The notes beneath the pieces were generated by a model. That model worked only from the letters and a program-made list of their open reading frames with translations. It was not told the origin of the DNA and did not search any database. The translations under genes were made by a program, and so were the position numbers. DNA of 64,000 nucleotides from Symsagittifera roscoffensis (Eukaryota > Xenacoelomorpha > Acoela > Convolutidae): positions 29,054,189 through 29,118,188 of the forward strand of contig NC_087064.1 of assembly GCF_963678635.1 (NCBI RefSeq). Reading direction: 5' to 3'. Shown piece by piece: positions 20,789 to 32,832 of the stretch (position 1 is its first letter; every line of letters starts with the position of its first letter).

Positions 20789-21284
20789 GAAAGAATAAAA
20801 ATTTTGGTTATGTTCAGAAGGCACTCAAAAATTGAGTGCCAAAGGAATAAAACGGAGTGCACAGCGAGAACTGGTCCACCAAACCTTCAGGGACATATTA
20901 ATCACTAGTAAAACACTGAGAGTGTACAACTATAGTATATTTTCGAAAGGTCACACCAAAATGACAGTGAAACAAAACAAACTTGCATTATCACCATTCG
21001 ACTCAAAATATTTTCTCCTTTTCGACGGGAGTTCGACAGTTCCCTTTGACCATAAAGCCACCGAAAAAAATGCATTTTTAGAAGACATTTACATGGAAAC
21101 CGAATGGGCCAACTCATACAATGAAACTGATAACAGTTCGTCCGAATTTCAACTTACGGATTGGGGATTTATACAGCGGCACTACTCAGAAACAGAACTG
21201 GAGAAGAAGAAGTTTCTAGTAGCCGAGTCTGTGAACGTCCCCTGTAAATATCCCATTTATTCTATCGGAAGAAAGACCGTTTAA

Positions 21285-21699
21285 AAAACAGCGCAAAGAA
21301 AACTAAAACAAAAAACTTTAAATTCTGAAACATATATTTTGAGATGATTGTTACTGCTCGTCCTTTTTATACTTCGGCTTAAACTTGTTTTGGTTTTTAC
21401 TATTCTACCACTAATAAAATGTTCGTATTGGGCTCAATCAGTGTTTTAACATAAAAAGCTTCAGGCAAATAAACAAGTTGACGCAAATCAAGTGTTTGTT
21501 CAAACAAATGTGTGAAATCCTTTGGTTCAGTTTTAGTAACAAACTTTTATTAGCATGACAAATCTTCGACGGAAAGAAAGAAAGCCAGGAAAAGATATCC
21601 ACATGAAACTAGGACGATAAAAAAAAATCAGGATCTAGGGCGATTAACTTTAATTATGGCGGGAAAATTGACCGCTTTAAAAGAAATTAGAAGGAGTTA
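21285..21699. other. Non-coding 3' flank of the polymerase gene
   Basis: No ORF or repeat recognised. The right end of the Polinton probably lies in or soon after this stretch, but no terminal inverted repeat was found. Confidence 0.4.
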
Positions 21700-21885
21700 T
21701 TGTATCGGGTCCCGGTCGTTAAGCTCAGCCTAACAAGATCCTAAGGAGGGGTTCTTTTACTTAAGGCGTGGAACTTACGTTCATTTTAAAATCCTAGTAT
21801 AGGGGTCCTCCAAAAAGGTGAGGACCCCTATTCGTGAGGACCCCCCTTAGGAAGGACCCCCCTTAGGATCCGGGACGCGATACAA
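21700..21885 (-). mobile_element. MITE copy 3, inverted
   Basis: 186 bp in the opposite orientation to copies 1 and 2. The left end is TTGTATCGGGTCCC and the right end GGGACGCGATACAA. The C-rich half with CCTTAGGAAGGACC lies at the right. It is more diverged and shorter than copies 1 and 2. The flanks share only TA, so no clear target duplication is seen. Confidence 0.75.
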
Positions 21886-23238
21886 TACTCCTAAAATTTG
21901 GCCACATAAAACAGGTCATATGCGTTACACGGCCCAAAAACCACTTTTGCACAAATTTTGGAACTCAATTAGAAAAAAAATTGAATCTGATTGGCTGATT
22001 AAACTATCAAATTCAGAGAGCATGTTCCGGCATTCCATCCAAACTTCCAGCAGACAAAATTAATGGCCGAAAAAACCAAAATTACAGAAATTTTATTCTG
22101 CTGAAGGCATTTTACTGAATTTTTCTAGTCTGGATGAAATGTTCCAAGTGACTTTTAAAAAATGTAATTATTAGACAAAGTTTCAAGCTTTGGTAATTTC
22201 GTTGAAAATTTGAATCTGCTAGAAGTTTTGATTGGTTTCCTTGATATGTTGGTTGAATTTGATTGTCTAATATAAGCCAACTAAAATCCACCGCATAAAT
22301 TTTAGGTCAATATTTAAAAAGTTTGATTTTGCCCCTTTTAGGCATAAGACTGGACAATGGTGCCATAAAGATTGCCCCCGCAAAATTCAAACCTACAAAT
22401 ATTTTTTTGGTCAGCAATTTTTTTGAGTTTGTGTACCGCACATAGCTATAGGTGAATCATTCTGAACAAATTGCGCAGCAAGCAGCCTTTCATGTAATTT
22501 TTTGTAATCGATAGCAATTCAGAACTTTTTTGTCACATTTAACTTATAAGTTGAAGTTTAACACAATTAAAAATGGTAGACAACTCTTGATTTTTAGTGA
22601 CTTTGATTTTTCTTTTCTCAGTGGGGCGTTTTTAGCTGAGGTACCGAGGAAACATCTTAAAACTGGGAAAATCATAAACTAACAGTACTTTTTTAGGATA
22701 TATCCATTTTGGCTGACCAACACTAAAATTGTTCTAAAGGAGCCTGACTAACTCTAAAATTTGTCTAAGGCACCTATATATACTAATTTGGAGAGGGGAG
22801 TACGCACCAGAAAACGCGATTTTTTCAAATTTTTCCAAAAAATGACAAAACAATTTTTGGCCGTTTTTTTCTTCTTCAAAAATTAGCCTACAGAATGACA
22901 ATTTTGTCAAAATAGGGTTGTTTTTGCATTTGGTCAGAAAGAGGTCAGAGTTTGGTCAGAATAGAGTAATTTTCGTGAGCCCAGAAAATCAGTTTGGTCG
23001 ACATAAAAAGAAGGTCGACAATACATTCGATTTTTTTAAAATCCGCCCCACATCTCTCTTCGAGAAATTCCTAGATCCACCCCTGCTTAAAACCATGGAG
23101 TGTTCTATAAAATTGTACAGTCACCCCGAGTCAAACCTTACGCTGATCGAACATATCTTTGTTAACTATATCAAAAATTGTTACCAAGTTGTTATCCGAG
23201 GAATATTTTCAAGACACTTTTGCGTGAAATTTCAAGAC
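21886..23238. other. Unresolved non-coding sequence
   Basis: AT-rich. A 111-codon frame at 22918-23253 runs into the palindrome and shows no family features. Nothing else can be supported. Confidence 0.4.
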
Positions 23239-23585
23239 TTTTTTGCGATCTGACTTGCTTGCTTGCGGTTGCTTGATGTTTTCCTTAATATCCCACATGA
23301 TTGTAACGAGAACTTGTAGTGGTTTTTTGTACCTTTACTGTAGGATTATTTCAGTGTTTATGCAATTTTAAGCTCTTTTCAACCAATACAGAGGTATGGT
23401 TTCTGTTCTTATGGTTTCAACCAATACCTTTCTGTATTGGTTGAAAAAGAGCTTAAAATTAAATAAATACTGAAATAATCCTACAGTAAAGGTACAAAAA
23501 ACCACTACAAGTTCTCGTTACAATCATGTGGGATATAAAGGAAAATATCAAGCAACCGCAAGCAAGCAAGTCAGATCGCAAAAAA
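23239..23585. repeat. Foldback palindrome (347 bp)
   Basis: Two arms of about 160 bp are near-perfect reverse complements. The left runs from GCGATCTGACTTGC through GTACCTTTACTGTAGG to CAACCAATACAGA; the right mirrors it, ending GCAAGTCAGATCGC. The loop of about 20 bp lies near 23400-23420 and itself repeats CAACCAATAC. As RNA it would form one long hairpin. It is most likely a foldback-type non-autonomous element. Confidence 0.9.
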
Positions 23586-25689
23586 TTTTGCGAGTGAATA
23601 AAAGTACCGCAACAGCCTTGGAATGAGGCAAAAAAGTGTCATAAGAACAACATCAATTGACTGCTGGGTAACCTCCAACATTTTTCAATCCATTTTAGTA
23701 CAAAAAGTACAATTTCAGATTGTGGAGTGCATGAGAGTGACTGCACTGAAGTGATCACTCTTTGAGTTGCGAGTTTCTGGGTGCAGCACCTTAATTCGGG
23801 TTTTGAACGGTACAGGAAATTTAAATTTTTTTCATATTACTTTTTGAGTTCTTTGGTGTTTAGAACGATTTTTTGAGTTTTATGAGTTAAATTTTTTCAA
23901 GACGTTTCAAAAACTGTTTTCAGTTTATGCAGTAGTTTTTGTTTTTCTCAAAAGTTATTCCACCGATTTGCAAAAAAAAAAGAATTGAATGGAAAGACCG
24001 CCTAATCCCCCATGTACATGTATACTCTTTCAATTTCTTTTTACTCTACTCCTCTGTCGACAGCCTTCAAAAAAATTTTTGGGAAAAAATGACCCAAAAG
24101 TAGTTTTTTTTTGGTTACTTTTTACAAAAATTTTATTTTATCTCTGTTTTTTTTATGTTTGAGTTTTGATCGCAAGTGCTGCAAAGCTCCGTCTTGCCTC
24201 TTTGTCAGAATTGCTTCCTTTTAAGTTTGCCAAACGGAAAAATCCGCAGAAGTCAATGGAAAACATTTCGACCTGTAAAAAGACTGATAGTCAGATGCGA
24301 ATCTAAGGTTTTTTACTGGTGTGATTTTCGAAAAATAAATCAATTTTTTTTGGCTCGACCGTATTGATTCTTCAATTTTTCCCGAACCATTACAAAGATC
24401 TTCTCTCGAGACAAATTTAATTGACGCAATTACTTTTAAAAAAACAGGACAAAAAATTTTATGGCTCTTTCCGGATAGTTTTGACCAAAACCATGTGGTT
24501 TTTGGCGCCAGCTCCCACCTCAAAATATTAAATTGAAGTTGAAACCGTTTTTATTATATTTTAAGAACAGTCAGCTGAAAATGGATGTAGCACCATAGTA
24601 CCAACTCACGGACCCTTTGTGTATTGATGGGATTGAATCCCTGAGGGACAGATATTGCCATTTGATAGAATGCTCGACGATTTTGATTAAATATGTGGCG
24701 TTTAATACATGAGGAAGAGCATTTAGGGAAGTTTTTTATTGAAAGAGCTGAAAAGCGAAGGCTAAAGAAAAGATTTCAAAAATCTTCAAAAACTTCAATC
24801 GGCGTGTCATGACCCGTAACAGCGCATTATTTGGCAACATCTGAAATCACGCGGAGATAGGAAAAACAGTATCGCTTATTGGAACAAAACGACAGATTTA
24901 ACGAATTGGACAGAAACTAGTGTTTGAGATCCAAGTAAAGAACCCTCTCGATACGTCATATGCGGTTTTTTGGCGCTCATGGAACACCATGATCGACAAA
25001 TGCATCATTACGAGGCTAAACTGTGCACTGGATAGGAGCACAATTTTGTGTCTGTATGTTCCTGGATTCCAGTGACAAGTCTTTAAACATATTGAAGTTT
25101 TGTCGGAACGATCAAAGAGAATGAAAGAACAAAAGAAGAACAAAGGGAGCGTCCTTGTTGCGGATTCCGCTTACAATGCACAAAATGCACAGTTTGGCCT
25201 CGTAATGATTAACGAAAACCTGCACGCCGAACGGATGCTCGTTCAAAGGACCTTACGAGACACCTGGCAGTGTATTCCGAAACGCGCAGCTCTGGGTACA
25301 CCATCTTTTTATTATAAGCGGCACCAGAAACTCCCTTAATTTGAAGGATAAGTGATTGGCCGTCGCGTCGATCCTTAGCAATTTTGAAACAAAATCAAAT
25401 AAAGATATGTACGAAGCCAAATAAAAATAAAATTTTACTAGAACAGAAACAAAACAATGTTGAAAAAAGAAACTAGAAGAAACGAAAAAAAAAAACAGCA
25501 GATAAAAACAATCCGAACGAGATGCGATCCAATTTGCTTGTCTGCTGTTACTGGAAAGCAGACGCGCACATCAAACATCCAAGACAAGAAGACCCTCTGT
25601 CGGGAGTCTATCCAGGCACGATTAATGAAGGAGGCGGGCGCAGAAAGGAACAAAGACAATTGAAGTACGTATTATCCATGACGTATTAT
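23586..25689. other. Unresolved sequence, possibly decayed retroelement upstream part
   Basis: Short plus-strand frames at 25100-25339 and 25457-25663 are charged and protein-like but fit no family I can name. Being upstream of the integrase remnant they could be earlier pol sequence; this is not demonstrated. The first kilobase shows nothing. Confidence 0.3.
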
Positions 25690-26335
25690 CCATGACATTT
25701 CAACCAAACAATGGTAATGCTTTCTTCGGTGGTTTGACAAAAGAGATAATGAGGCGTTCATAAATAGTACAGGCTCTTTCAACGATACCACGAGCAGACG
25801 AATAGCTGAGTCAAGCGGCGAAACAGGACTTTGATGCTGAGAGTGTACGGCTAGTTATATATGAAGGATCTTGATAGATATCTACAACAATCAATCGGGG
25901 CTGATAACATCACACATTATTTCACTATAGGTATCAGGACACACATGATGCAGTCGGGACATGAGTAGGCTGAGCCATTAACATTCCTTTATACTGAAAA
26001 TTAGGGCAAAAAAATTTCACTGCAGGTTTAGACGAGATGTGATAGAACGTCAGTGATAGCTCAATGTTTTGTGCAGGCGGATCAAACAGAAAACTCAAGT
26101 AAAATAAAGGAAAAACTTGACAATGGAACGACGAGAGTCCAAGTATACTAGGCAGGAGATTATATTCGGGTCTTTAAGAATGTGATTTACCAAAAACTTA
26201 TCAAAAATTTCTTAAACAAAGTGAGAGGCCTCTTGCTGTCCATGAAATTACAGCAGAATTACAATATGGTGAGTAGAAAAGCTGCAGTAGTGCAATGGAC
26301 CGTCCTTTCAAGAAAGAGTTGAGAACAAAGCTGCA
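25690..26335 (+). pseudogene. Decayed Ty3/gypsy integrase (core and C-terminus)
   Basis: Matches the preserved integrase at 60470-61010 in order. The second catalytic Asp block here is MTFQPNNGNAFFGGLTKEIM, where the Asp of QSDNG is Asn. Then YHEQTNS with a stop and KRRNRTLMLRVY (the catalytic-Glu helix, Glu replaced by Lys), YMKDLDRYLQQSIGADN, and later GDYIRVFKNVIYQK. Several frameshifts and stops are present. After 26200 only traces of the C-terminal domain remain. It is cut by the TIR element that begins at 26342. Same family as the array at 37-64 kb but an older copy, in the opposite orientation to the array. Confidence 0.8.
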
Positions 26336-26341
26336 TGCGGG

Positions 26342-27253
26342 CCCGGGTTGACCAAAACTTCTAATCATACAATTTCCATTTATGAAAAACTTCTTGTCAT
26401 ACAATTCCATACAATGCCATACGTACAGAACATTGTATGAAATCTCTATGATAAAGATTTTTCCATAAATGAATATTGTATGAGAGGTGTTTTTCCATAG
26501 ACCAAAAATTTTGATTTTTTCTTTCAAAATTTAGTTTCTGAAAAGTTTTTGATTGAGTTTGCAACCGAACACAACTGTCAAAGACCTTGGTTACTCAAAA
26601 CACCAAAGGTTGCCCGGTCTTGCATTTACACTGCATAGCTAACGAGCTGAATTGGGATGTTTTTCACGATTGATATAACAAAAGTAACGAACTTTTATTT
26701 TTTGGCAAAATTTTTTAATGATGATTATTTCAAATTTTTGAATTTTCAAGTTATCAGACATTGATCAAAGCTTACATTTACACCCCATACAAAAGAAATA
26801 GGAATTTTCAGCGTTTTCGAAAAAAAAATTTAAGTGAAAAGGAAATAAAAGCCAATTTTATCGTATCCAGGACTACGTTATGCACACAAAATATTAAATT
26901 TTGCATGCAAAAAAAAAATTTCGAAAAATGTTTGTTTGCGTACGAAATTCGATTTGCGGTTGAAAAAAAAAACAAAAAAATTTTTGGGCCAAATTTTCAA
27001 AATTACTTGAAAATTTTTTTGTGTCGCCATCAAAAAAGTGCCAGTCATACAATTCCCATATATGGGAATTGTATGATAAGCATTTTTTTCAAAAAAAACG
27101 AGGACCTCAGTTTTTTATCACCAGAAATAAGTTTATACCAGTTTTCAACCATTTTTAGAAATTGTATGAAAATTGTATGACAAGCATTTTTCCATACACT
27201 TGATGTATGGAATTGTATGATAACCATTTTCGGTGTATGGAGGTCAACCCGGG
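26342..27253. mobile_element. TIR element with iterated ATTGTATGA motifs (0.9 kb)
   Basis: The ends are a perfect 12-bp inverted pair, CCCGGGTTGACC at 26342-26353 and GGTCAACCCGGG at 27242-27253. Subterminal regions hold many copies of CATACAATT or its complement ATTGTATG, often followed by ATAAGCATTTTTCC, in both orientations. The middle is A/T-rich; the frame 26761-27180 (139 codons, lysine- and phenylalanine-rich) has no transposase features. Repeated subterminal motifs are typical of transposase-binding sites in hAT- and Mutator-like elements, so this is probably a non-autonomous element. Confidence 0.7.
27046..27075. repeat. Perfect 30-bp palindrome
   Basis: CATACAATTCCCATA followed by its exact reverse complement, with no loop. 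It lies in the right subterminal region of the TIR element and is built from two facing copies of the iterated motif. Confidence 0.95.
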
Positions 27254-30200
27254 GAACTAATTTTGCTTCTTCTACGAGCGGATGAAATTAGCGATACACG
27301 GCAAGACCATCAAAATTGAGACCGATTGGGTGTCAACTGTGCAAAGAGGAGAGAAGCTCTTTGTACTCTGAGGGTTCTTTTGGAGCAAATTTCGGCACCA
27401 GCTTTGACTTCGTGCTCAAATTGATGAAAGAAGATGATGAGCATTGAAGCTTTTTGTGAACATTCAATAAAACAATTCGTTGTAAGATAACTTCAAAAAA
27501 AACTGAGACTGAAAAAAGAATTGCGGGAACGCTAGTGAAATCTAGCGAGTACTGTGAATTGGTTTTGGCTATGTCTTACCAATAAAAAATTAGGGTAAGT
27601 GAAATGATTTTTGATCCATTCATAATGAAGATATACGTGATTGCTCTCGGTGCTATGTGGTTCTTCCTTTCAAGAATTTTGACTGTAAAAGATTGTGCAA
27701 GCCAACAATTTGAAAACGGGATGCAATGGAGCCCAGTAATGGAGGAAAAGGTGACCAAACTGAAATCCAAATGTAGAGTGCAGTTCGAATTGAGTTTCTG
27801 AAATTAGATTCTGAGCACAGACACAATGGCAGTGTGGGAAATTTTGCTGCCCATATTGGTTTCCAAGTCTTGTCGTGGCTACGATATGACGAGCTACTCA
27901 AAACTTGGAAGTAGAACGTTAATCCAAAAAACTGGCCTCCAGCAGAATCGAGGGAACTAACTGGAACCTAGTAGTTTACATGCAAAAAATACTGGCTTAA
28001 ATGGTCACATTTCTAAAGACACGTATTGTTCGAACCTGTTGATGAAGCAGCATCAACAACCGATGACTTTGTTTGAAAACCTAACATAGATTACCAAGAC
28101 TGACGGCCAAACTAGAAGCGGACTGTCTTAGAGATACAGAATTGAGTTAAATGCTAGAACGCTAAAATCATGCTTAACTTTTTAGAGTAGCTGTTTGATC
28201 TAGAGCAGAGGCTCGCGGTGATTACAACCATCAGAGTAGAAGTCTTCACAGGTGTACTACAGACTAACCAGAGAAAATTCGGAAGATGAAGCGAAACAAT
28301 TGAGGTAGAACTGAATCTGAAGGAAAATGACGCATACCATAGGCCAGCAGGCTTAAGATACCTTGTGAAAAAAGACAGAAGCCGAAACGATCAGTAGTAC
28401 TGGATGATGAGGCCACTAAAGAAAATGATGAAATCCATCGAGTGATTCTCGAAGTGGAACCACAGCTAAAAGCGTCAGGACATCGCTATTGGTGAAGCAT
28501 CAGGTTCGACCATTATAATTTCCCAAGTCACTCTTTGTTGCAGACGTGAGGGTATCCTGCGCGAATTAACCTAGTACTGATTTGGTACGCTGAAGAGCTG
28601 CTCTCCATGGGTCTGCCAGATTCATCGGAACCTATTACAATCAAAGCGGTCGTAGTGCTGATGCCAATTAAAGGGCTGGAGGCTGAAACAAAGAAAAATA
28701 ACTAAGAGTAAGCATCCATAAAGGAGCAATGGGGAAAATGTCTGAAGGATTGAGACCTGTTGGACACAAAGTGGAACCTTCTGAATATCCTATTGGAAAA
28801 AAGGAACACATGGGACAGGAAAAGTCTGATGCCTTAGTTCGGAACCAACGGTACTACTTGCAAGTAAGATTACACTAAGTAGCAAAAGATGATAGCGCCG
28901 AACTTTGAAAAACCTGATATCAAGACACAAAGAATCAATGATTTTAGAAGATTCTATTCGTCAAGAATAAAAATGAAGAACATACAAATTTGATTTGACA
29001 CTTATAAAAGTGCATTATGATTTTGTTTGTGGTTTTAAAAAAACTTGCATTTTTAATTGACGATTTTTAGGTGGAGGATATATTTGTCGTATTTCAATCT
29101 GCATGACTGTTTTCAATCAACTAAGCAAACTGTTGGTTTTGTGTTGACAAGAAAAAACTTGAATAACCTTTCGAAGAGGGCGATTACTCATTGATTCTTC
29201 CAACCACAGATATTTTGAGTTTTTATTTTCAGGGGAAAAATAAATTAAAAGATTCCGGGGAGGATGAGAATCTTACGATAAATTTAGCAAGTTGGCAGAA
29301 TCGACCTGCATTCTCCATACCACATTAAATCATAGAAAACAATTTTTAATGAGAAAGTGGTCACTAGAACTCTGAAAATAGCTTTTATCTTGATTCACGT
29401 CCTTGTTGAAAAATAATTGAAAGAGTTAGAAGCCATTATGATGTGATATGATGCCAATTGTGATGCAGATAAAAAAAAATTGATGTTCATTTTGAAAAAA
29501 TCTGCTGCATGACATTGCTACATATGATGAAGTTTCTGTTGGATGGAAGATCAGTAAGGACCAAAAAGGAGCTGGCGGGGTTATGTGCTATTCAACCAGA
29601 AGACTAGGCGATTTTAGTTCAAAACGTAGCGTACGATATGTTAAAAATTGTTTTTAACAGCGTTGTTTATAGAATGAGCCAAAAAATGAAGGCTAAAGAT
29701 AAAGTTTTAAAATAATTTATACACTTCGATTGGACGTTTTTTATACACTTTTCATGCAAAAATTTAAAAAACAGCCTAAAATGTTATGTTTTCAATTTGG
29801 CCCAAAAGAAAACAGAGCTGGGATTAAAAGAAGTAGTCTTTCCCGGTGGTGAAGCCTCTTCTTCAACAAAAACAGAGAATTAGGAAAGGTCTGCCGTTGA
29901 AAATCAAGTGTTTTTATTGCAACTTCTAGCTCTCCGGATATCTCTCGATCTTAACATAAACAAGATCTGAATTCAATTACAGGATATGAAGAACTAGTAA
30001 ATTGGAAGAGTCCACCCATCCCCAATGAATAGGGTAGTTATTTCTACTAAAAATCAACAAATATTTCAAATAAGAACCAGCCAACTTATTGAATAGCAAA
30101 AAATAGCACAATCAAAAGATCACGAATATTGGATACCATCGTCAACGATTGTTTCACTGATTCTCTTAGCGTACCAGTTCGCCGAGGCTACTGTTTTAAA

Positions 30201-30400
30201 TTATTTTTCCTTGTTTTCCGTTTTTACGTAAGCTACCTACTAAAATAACAACAACAGAAAGAAAATAGGTTGTATACAAATATCCTTAATTGGTCGATTT
30301 GCACCGTAAAAATTTGTTTCTGAAAAAACTGGCAATTTGATACCTCCAACTAAGCGGTTAAAAATTTAGCTGCTTCATCTAAGCTTTTATAGTAGTTTTT
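27254..30400. other. Unresolved sequence
   Basis: Short fragments look protein-like on the plus strand (about 27240-29000), but no frame exceeds 65 codons with family features. It may be the 3' part of the gypsy remnant or other old repeats. No structured RNA is seen. Confidence 0.3.
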
Positions 30401-32220
30401 ATTGGCAGTTTGACCTTTTCAATAACTTGGCGTTGCATTTGAAAAATTTCAATACAGCTTCGCATTACTTGCTATTGATAAAAATATCAAGAAAGAATTT
30501 CGAAAAATTATCAATCTCAAGATTTATATTTCTAAGTTTATCACGTATTTCAACCAAAGACACCAACCGTCATATCTCTTTAGAATTACGCGTAACCATC
30601 TATAATGTAGAATCGGCACAGCAATTTGAACTTTGGTGTAAAAGGTAATCAGAATTACTCGGAACTCTGAATGGAAGTACCCGATTAGCCTCACTTGCCG
30701 AGCGTTTTTGCTTTGTTTTCTGAGTTTTTGTACATAACTTAGATTTTCTTGTGATTTTAAGTAGAAAATTAGACACATATTCGTGTATCTTCCAGATGAT
30801 AACAAGGTTCTGTAGTTCGAGTTCTCAAGCTTGCTGCATTTCACGGCATCGCTTCCTCCACCAGCTGTATTGGAACAGTTGAAGAGTTCGTTCTCTTGGT
30901 CAAAAACAGCTTAATTATAACCGTTAAAAAACAGAAGCAGCCTAGCGCTGCACTACTACCTTATGCGTTCGTTGATTTGTACCAGAATGAGAGTATATTG
31001 AAAATAGTTTTCCACATAATTTCAAAACATAGTTCAGTCTCCTAAGAAGAGGTAACCGTTAGAAAGCGCATCATTGAGTGAAAAGTTTTGTGACATACAG
31101 CCAGTTATTTTAACTTGTACAAATTGCAGTAAAAAACTTGTTTGGATCATTGAAGATGTTGAATGTCGTGAAAGTGAGATTGCCTTCTTGCTAAGTGTCA
31201 AAACATAAATAACCATTAAGTTACAAATGTATGATACAGTATTGTACTGATACTTGTTTCGTGCTTAGTGACAAAACATAAAGAAGAAGAATACCAATAA
31301 TTGGGTGATATTTTATTTCACTGTAAATTTTGTTGTTATCTATTAAAAATTTTGACTTGTATTTATCAACGAAAGACATGTAGACGACATAGTTTGTACT
31401 GTAAAATGTGATGCAATTACAATGCTCTAAAAAGTAAGCTCTTTGCGCAAGAAATGTGTAGAGAAAAAGCTAACGAGAACGATGCATTTGCTTTTTTGGA
31501 CAAAAATAATTAGAGTAAAACATCAGTGGGATAACAACGGGATCTCACAAAAACAGCAAACGTTGTTAGAATTTATTTAAGAAAAAACCCGTAAACATTT
31601 TTTCATTGTTGCGCAACCGCCCATTACAAATAACTCTGTTGAAGGAGTATTACTAAAAATGTTTCGGTGTACCAGTAGCTAGAAAATTTTTGACAAAATA
31701 TTGAAACAAAATGCAACAAAAATTAGTACCCAGAACTCTTGTCGTCATTGGAGAAAAAAAACCTTGGAAACGTTTCTTGTTCACAAATAATAAACAAAGA
31801 TACCGGATACTGAATGGAATCGCAGGAAATTGACTAAGCACTAATGTGACATCGTGCGTTCAATCTTGATACATTTAAAAAAAAATTTATATAGAAAATT
31901 GAAAGAATAGTATAATTTAGCTCTACAATTTTTTCACAGAGTTGAGAAAATTGCGAAACAGTTTCGAATATGTGCTGGAGAAACAAATATCTCCCAAAAC
32001 AAACAGAAACTACACACCTTAGCCGGAAGTGCAGACAAAAAATGACCAGATTTAAGGCTACGGGTCCAACTGATCGTAGAAAATAATCTGCCCTGCTAAT
32101 CCTTCGACTCTGCTAATCGAGAAAAAAATATTCGAGAGCAGTTTTTTAACAAAAAACGTTAGAGGCGGCGTTCGCAACTTGTAATGCGAGGATGATCCTC
32201 CGCTTGAAGCAACTACTTAC
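30401..32220. other. Unresolved AT-rich sequence
   Basis: Overlapping plus and minus frames (30427-30844) have low coding character. A 60-codon minus frame lies at 31034-31216. Nothing here can be assigned. Confidence 0.3.
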
Positions 32221-32409
32221 CACGGTTTCTTCGGTACATATGTTCGAGATCGGTTAGAGCTACCTTAAGATCATCCCCATTCCTAGGGCCGGCGCCAGCA
32301 TGAAGTTCATGGGCTATTGGTTGAAAAACATAACCATGATGAATTAAAGTTCTAAGGTTGTCATTGTTGCAGTTTTCAGCCTCAGTTGTCGCCATTCCCA
32401 CGTTGCAAT
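32221..32409 (-). CDS. Candidate internal exon of a host gene
   Basis: On the minus strand a 189-bp open segment is preceded by AAAAATGTTTCAG (acceptor) and followed by GTAAGTAG (donor). The frame reads CNVGMATTEAENCNNDNLRT, later VFQPIAHELHAGAGPRNG, and DLEHMYRRNR at the donor. Its length is a multiple of three, and the ORF closes immediately inside the putative intron (TAG just after GTAAG). No domain is recognised and neighbouring exons were not found, so it may be an isolated relic. Confidence 0.3.
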
Positions 32410-32832
32410 CTGAAACATTTTTGTTTTTCTTCCAAAATATGCTGAAATAACAAAGCTAATCATCTTCATTCTTAAAACTTGTTTTTAACGGTAAAACATT
32501 GTCTTTAAAAAAGACGATACAAAAAATCGTTGCTTCAATACCAAGCTTTTTGACCGTTAGTGGCACCATCAGGCAAAAAGCAAGTTGATTTTAAAAGGTA
32601 CATACCTGATGATGCTGCTTTTATTAAAAATATTCGGTTTTAAAAATGAACTGTGGAAATTTCGTTCACTCAAGACATTTCAGTCTGTATCAGTCGTTCA
32701 CTGATGTTACATATGATATTAGGAGTGATAGAATTTATCGCCAATAGCTCGAGGGCCAGATACACTGGTTCTTACATTTTGTACCCTAATCGATAAGGGC
32801 CAAGTTTTTAGTTCACTGGGGACATAAAAACG

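Larger units (their letters stand above)
16791..21284 (+). pseudogene. Polinton protein-primed DNA polymerase B
   Basis: Would replicate the element. A C2H2 finger near the start (CQQCGKILSSKRNLRR) precedes the family's N-terminal region (SYLELPDAISAAS, then NTKDDDRCFLYCFVAAYHNV). The zinc-binding insert is seen in frames around 18540-18670 (CWICEND, VLDHFH, FLGWAHNECN). Exo II is HNLSNYDLHF at 18690; Exo I is not recognisable. The palm has motif A KIDANNLYGG (about 19500), a motif B relic NSAFDKT where NSxFG is expected, and motif C CSDTDSFIY (about 20270). The C-terminal exon 20832-21284 has KGIKRSAQREL and LALSPFDSKYFLLFD. Many frameshifts and stops; two probable introns. Confidence 0.92.
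6300..21290 (+). mobile_element. Decayed Polinton/Maverick element
   Basis: A 15-kb block holding the diagnostic Polinton gene set in a single region: packaging ATPase, retroviral-type integrase, penton-like candidate, major capsid protein, adenain-like protease and protein-primed PolB. Most genes lie on the plus strand and nearly all carry frameshifts or stops, so this copy is inactive. I could not identify terminal inverted repeats or the 6-bp target duplication expected for Polintons, so the outer limits are approximate. The left end may lie inside repeat A. A 3.4-kb interval bounded by inverted repeats (12.45-16.08 kb) lies between protease and polymerase. Confidence 0.85.

Noticed and set aside
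6300-21290. Integrated adenovirus-like or giant virus rather than Polinton
   Set aside because: The combination of retroviral-type integrase with protein-primed PolB, ATPase and adenain is diagnostic of Polintons/adintoviruses, and introns in PolB argue for a nuclear element.
21700-21885. MITE copy 3 and copy 1 as terminal inverted repeats of the Polinton
   Set aside because: Orientation fits, but the same element has its own 14-bp TIRs and a flanking 4-bp duplication at copy 1, and copy 2 sits inside the interval, so they are separate small insertions.
26761-27180. 139-codon ORF inside the TIR element as a possible transposase
   Set aside because: Composition is driven by A/T runs (many Lys, Phe, Asn) and it lacks any DDE, zinc-finger or dimerisation motif.
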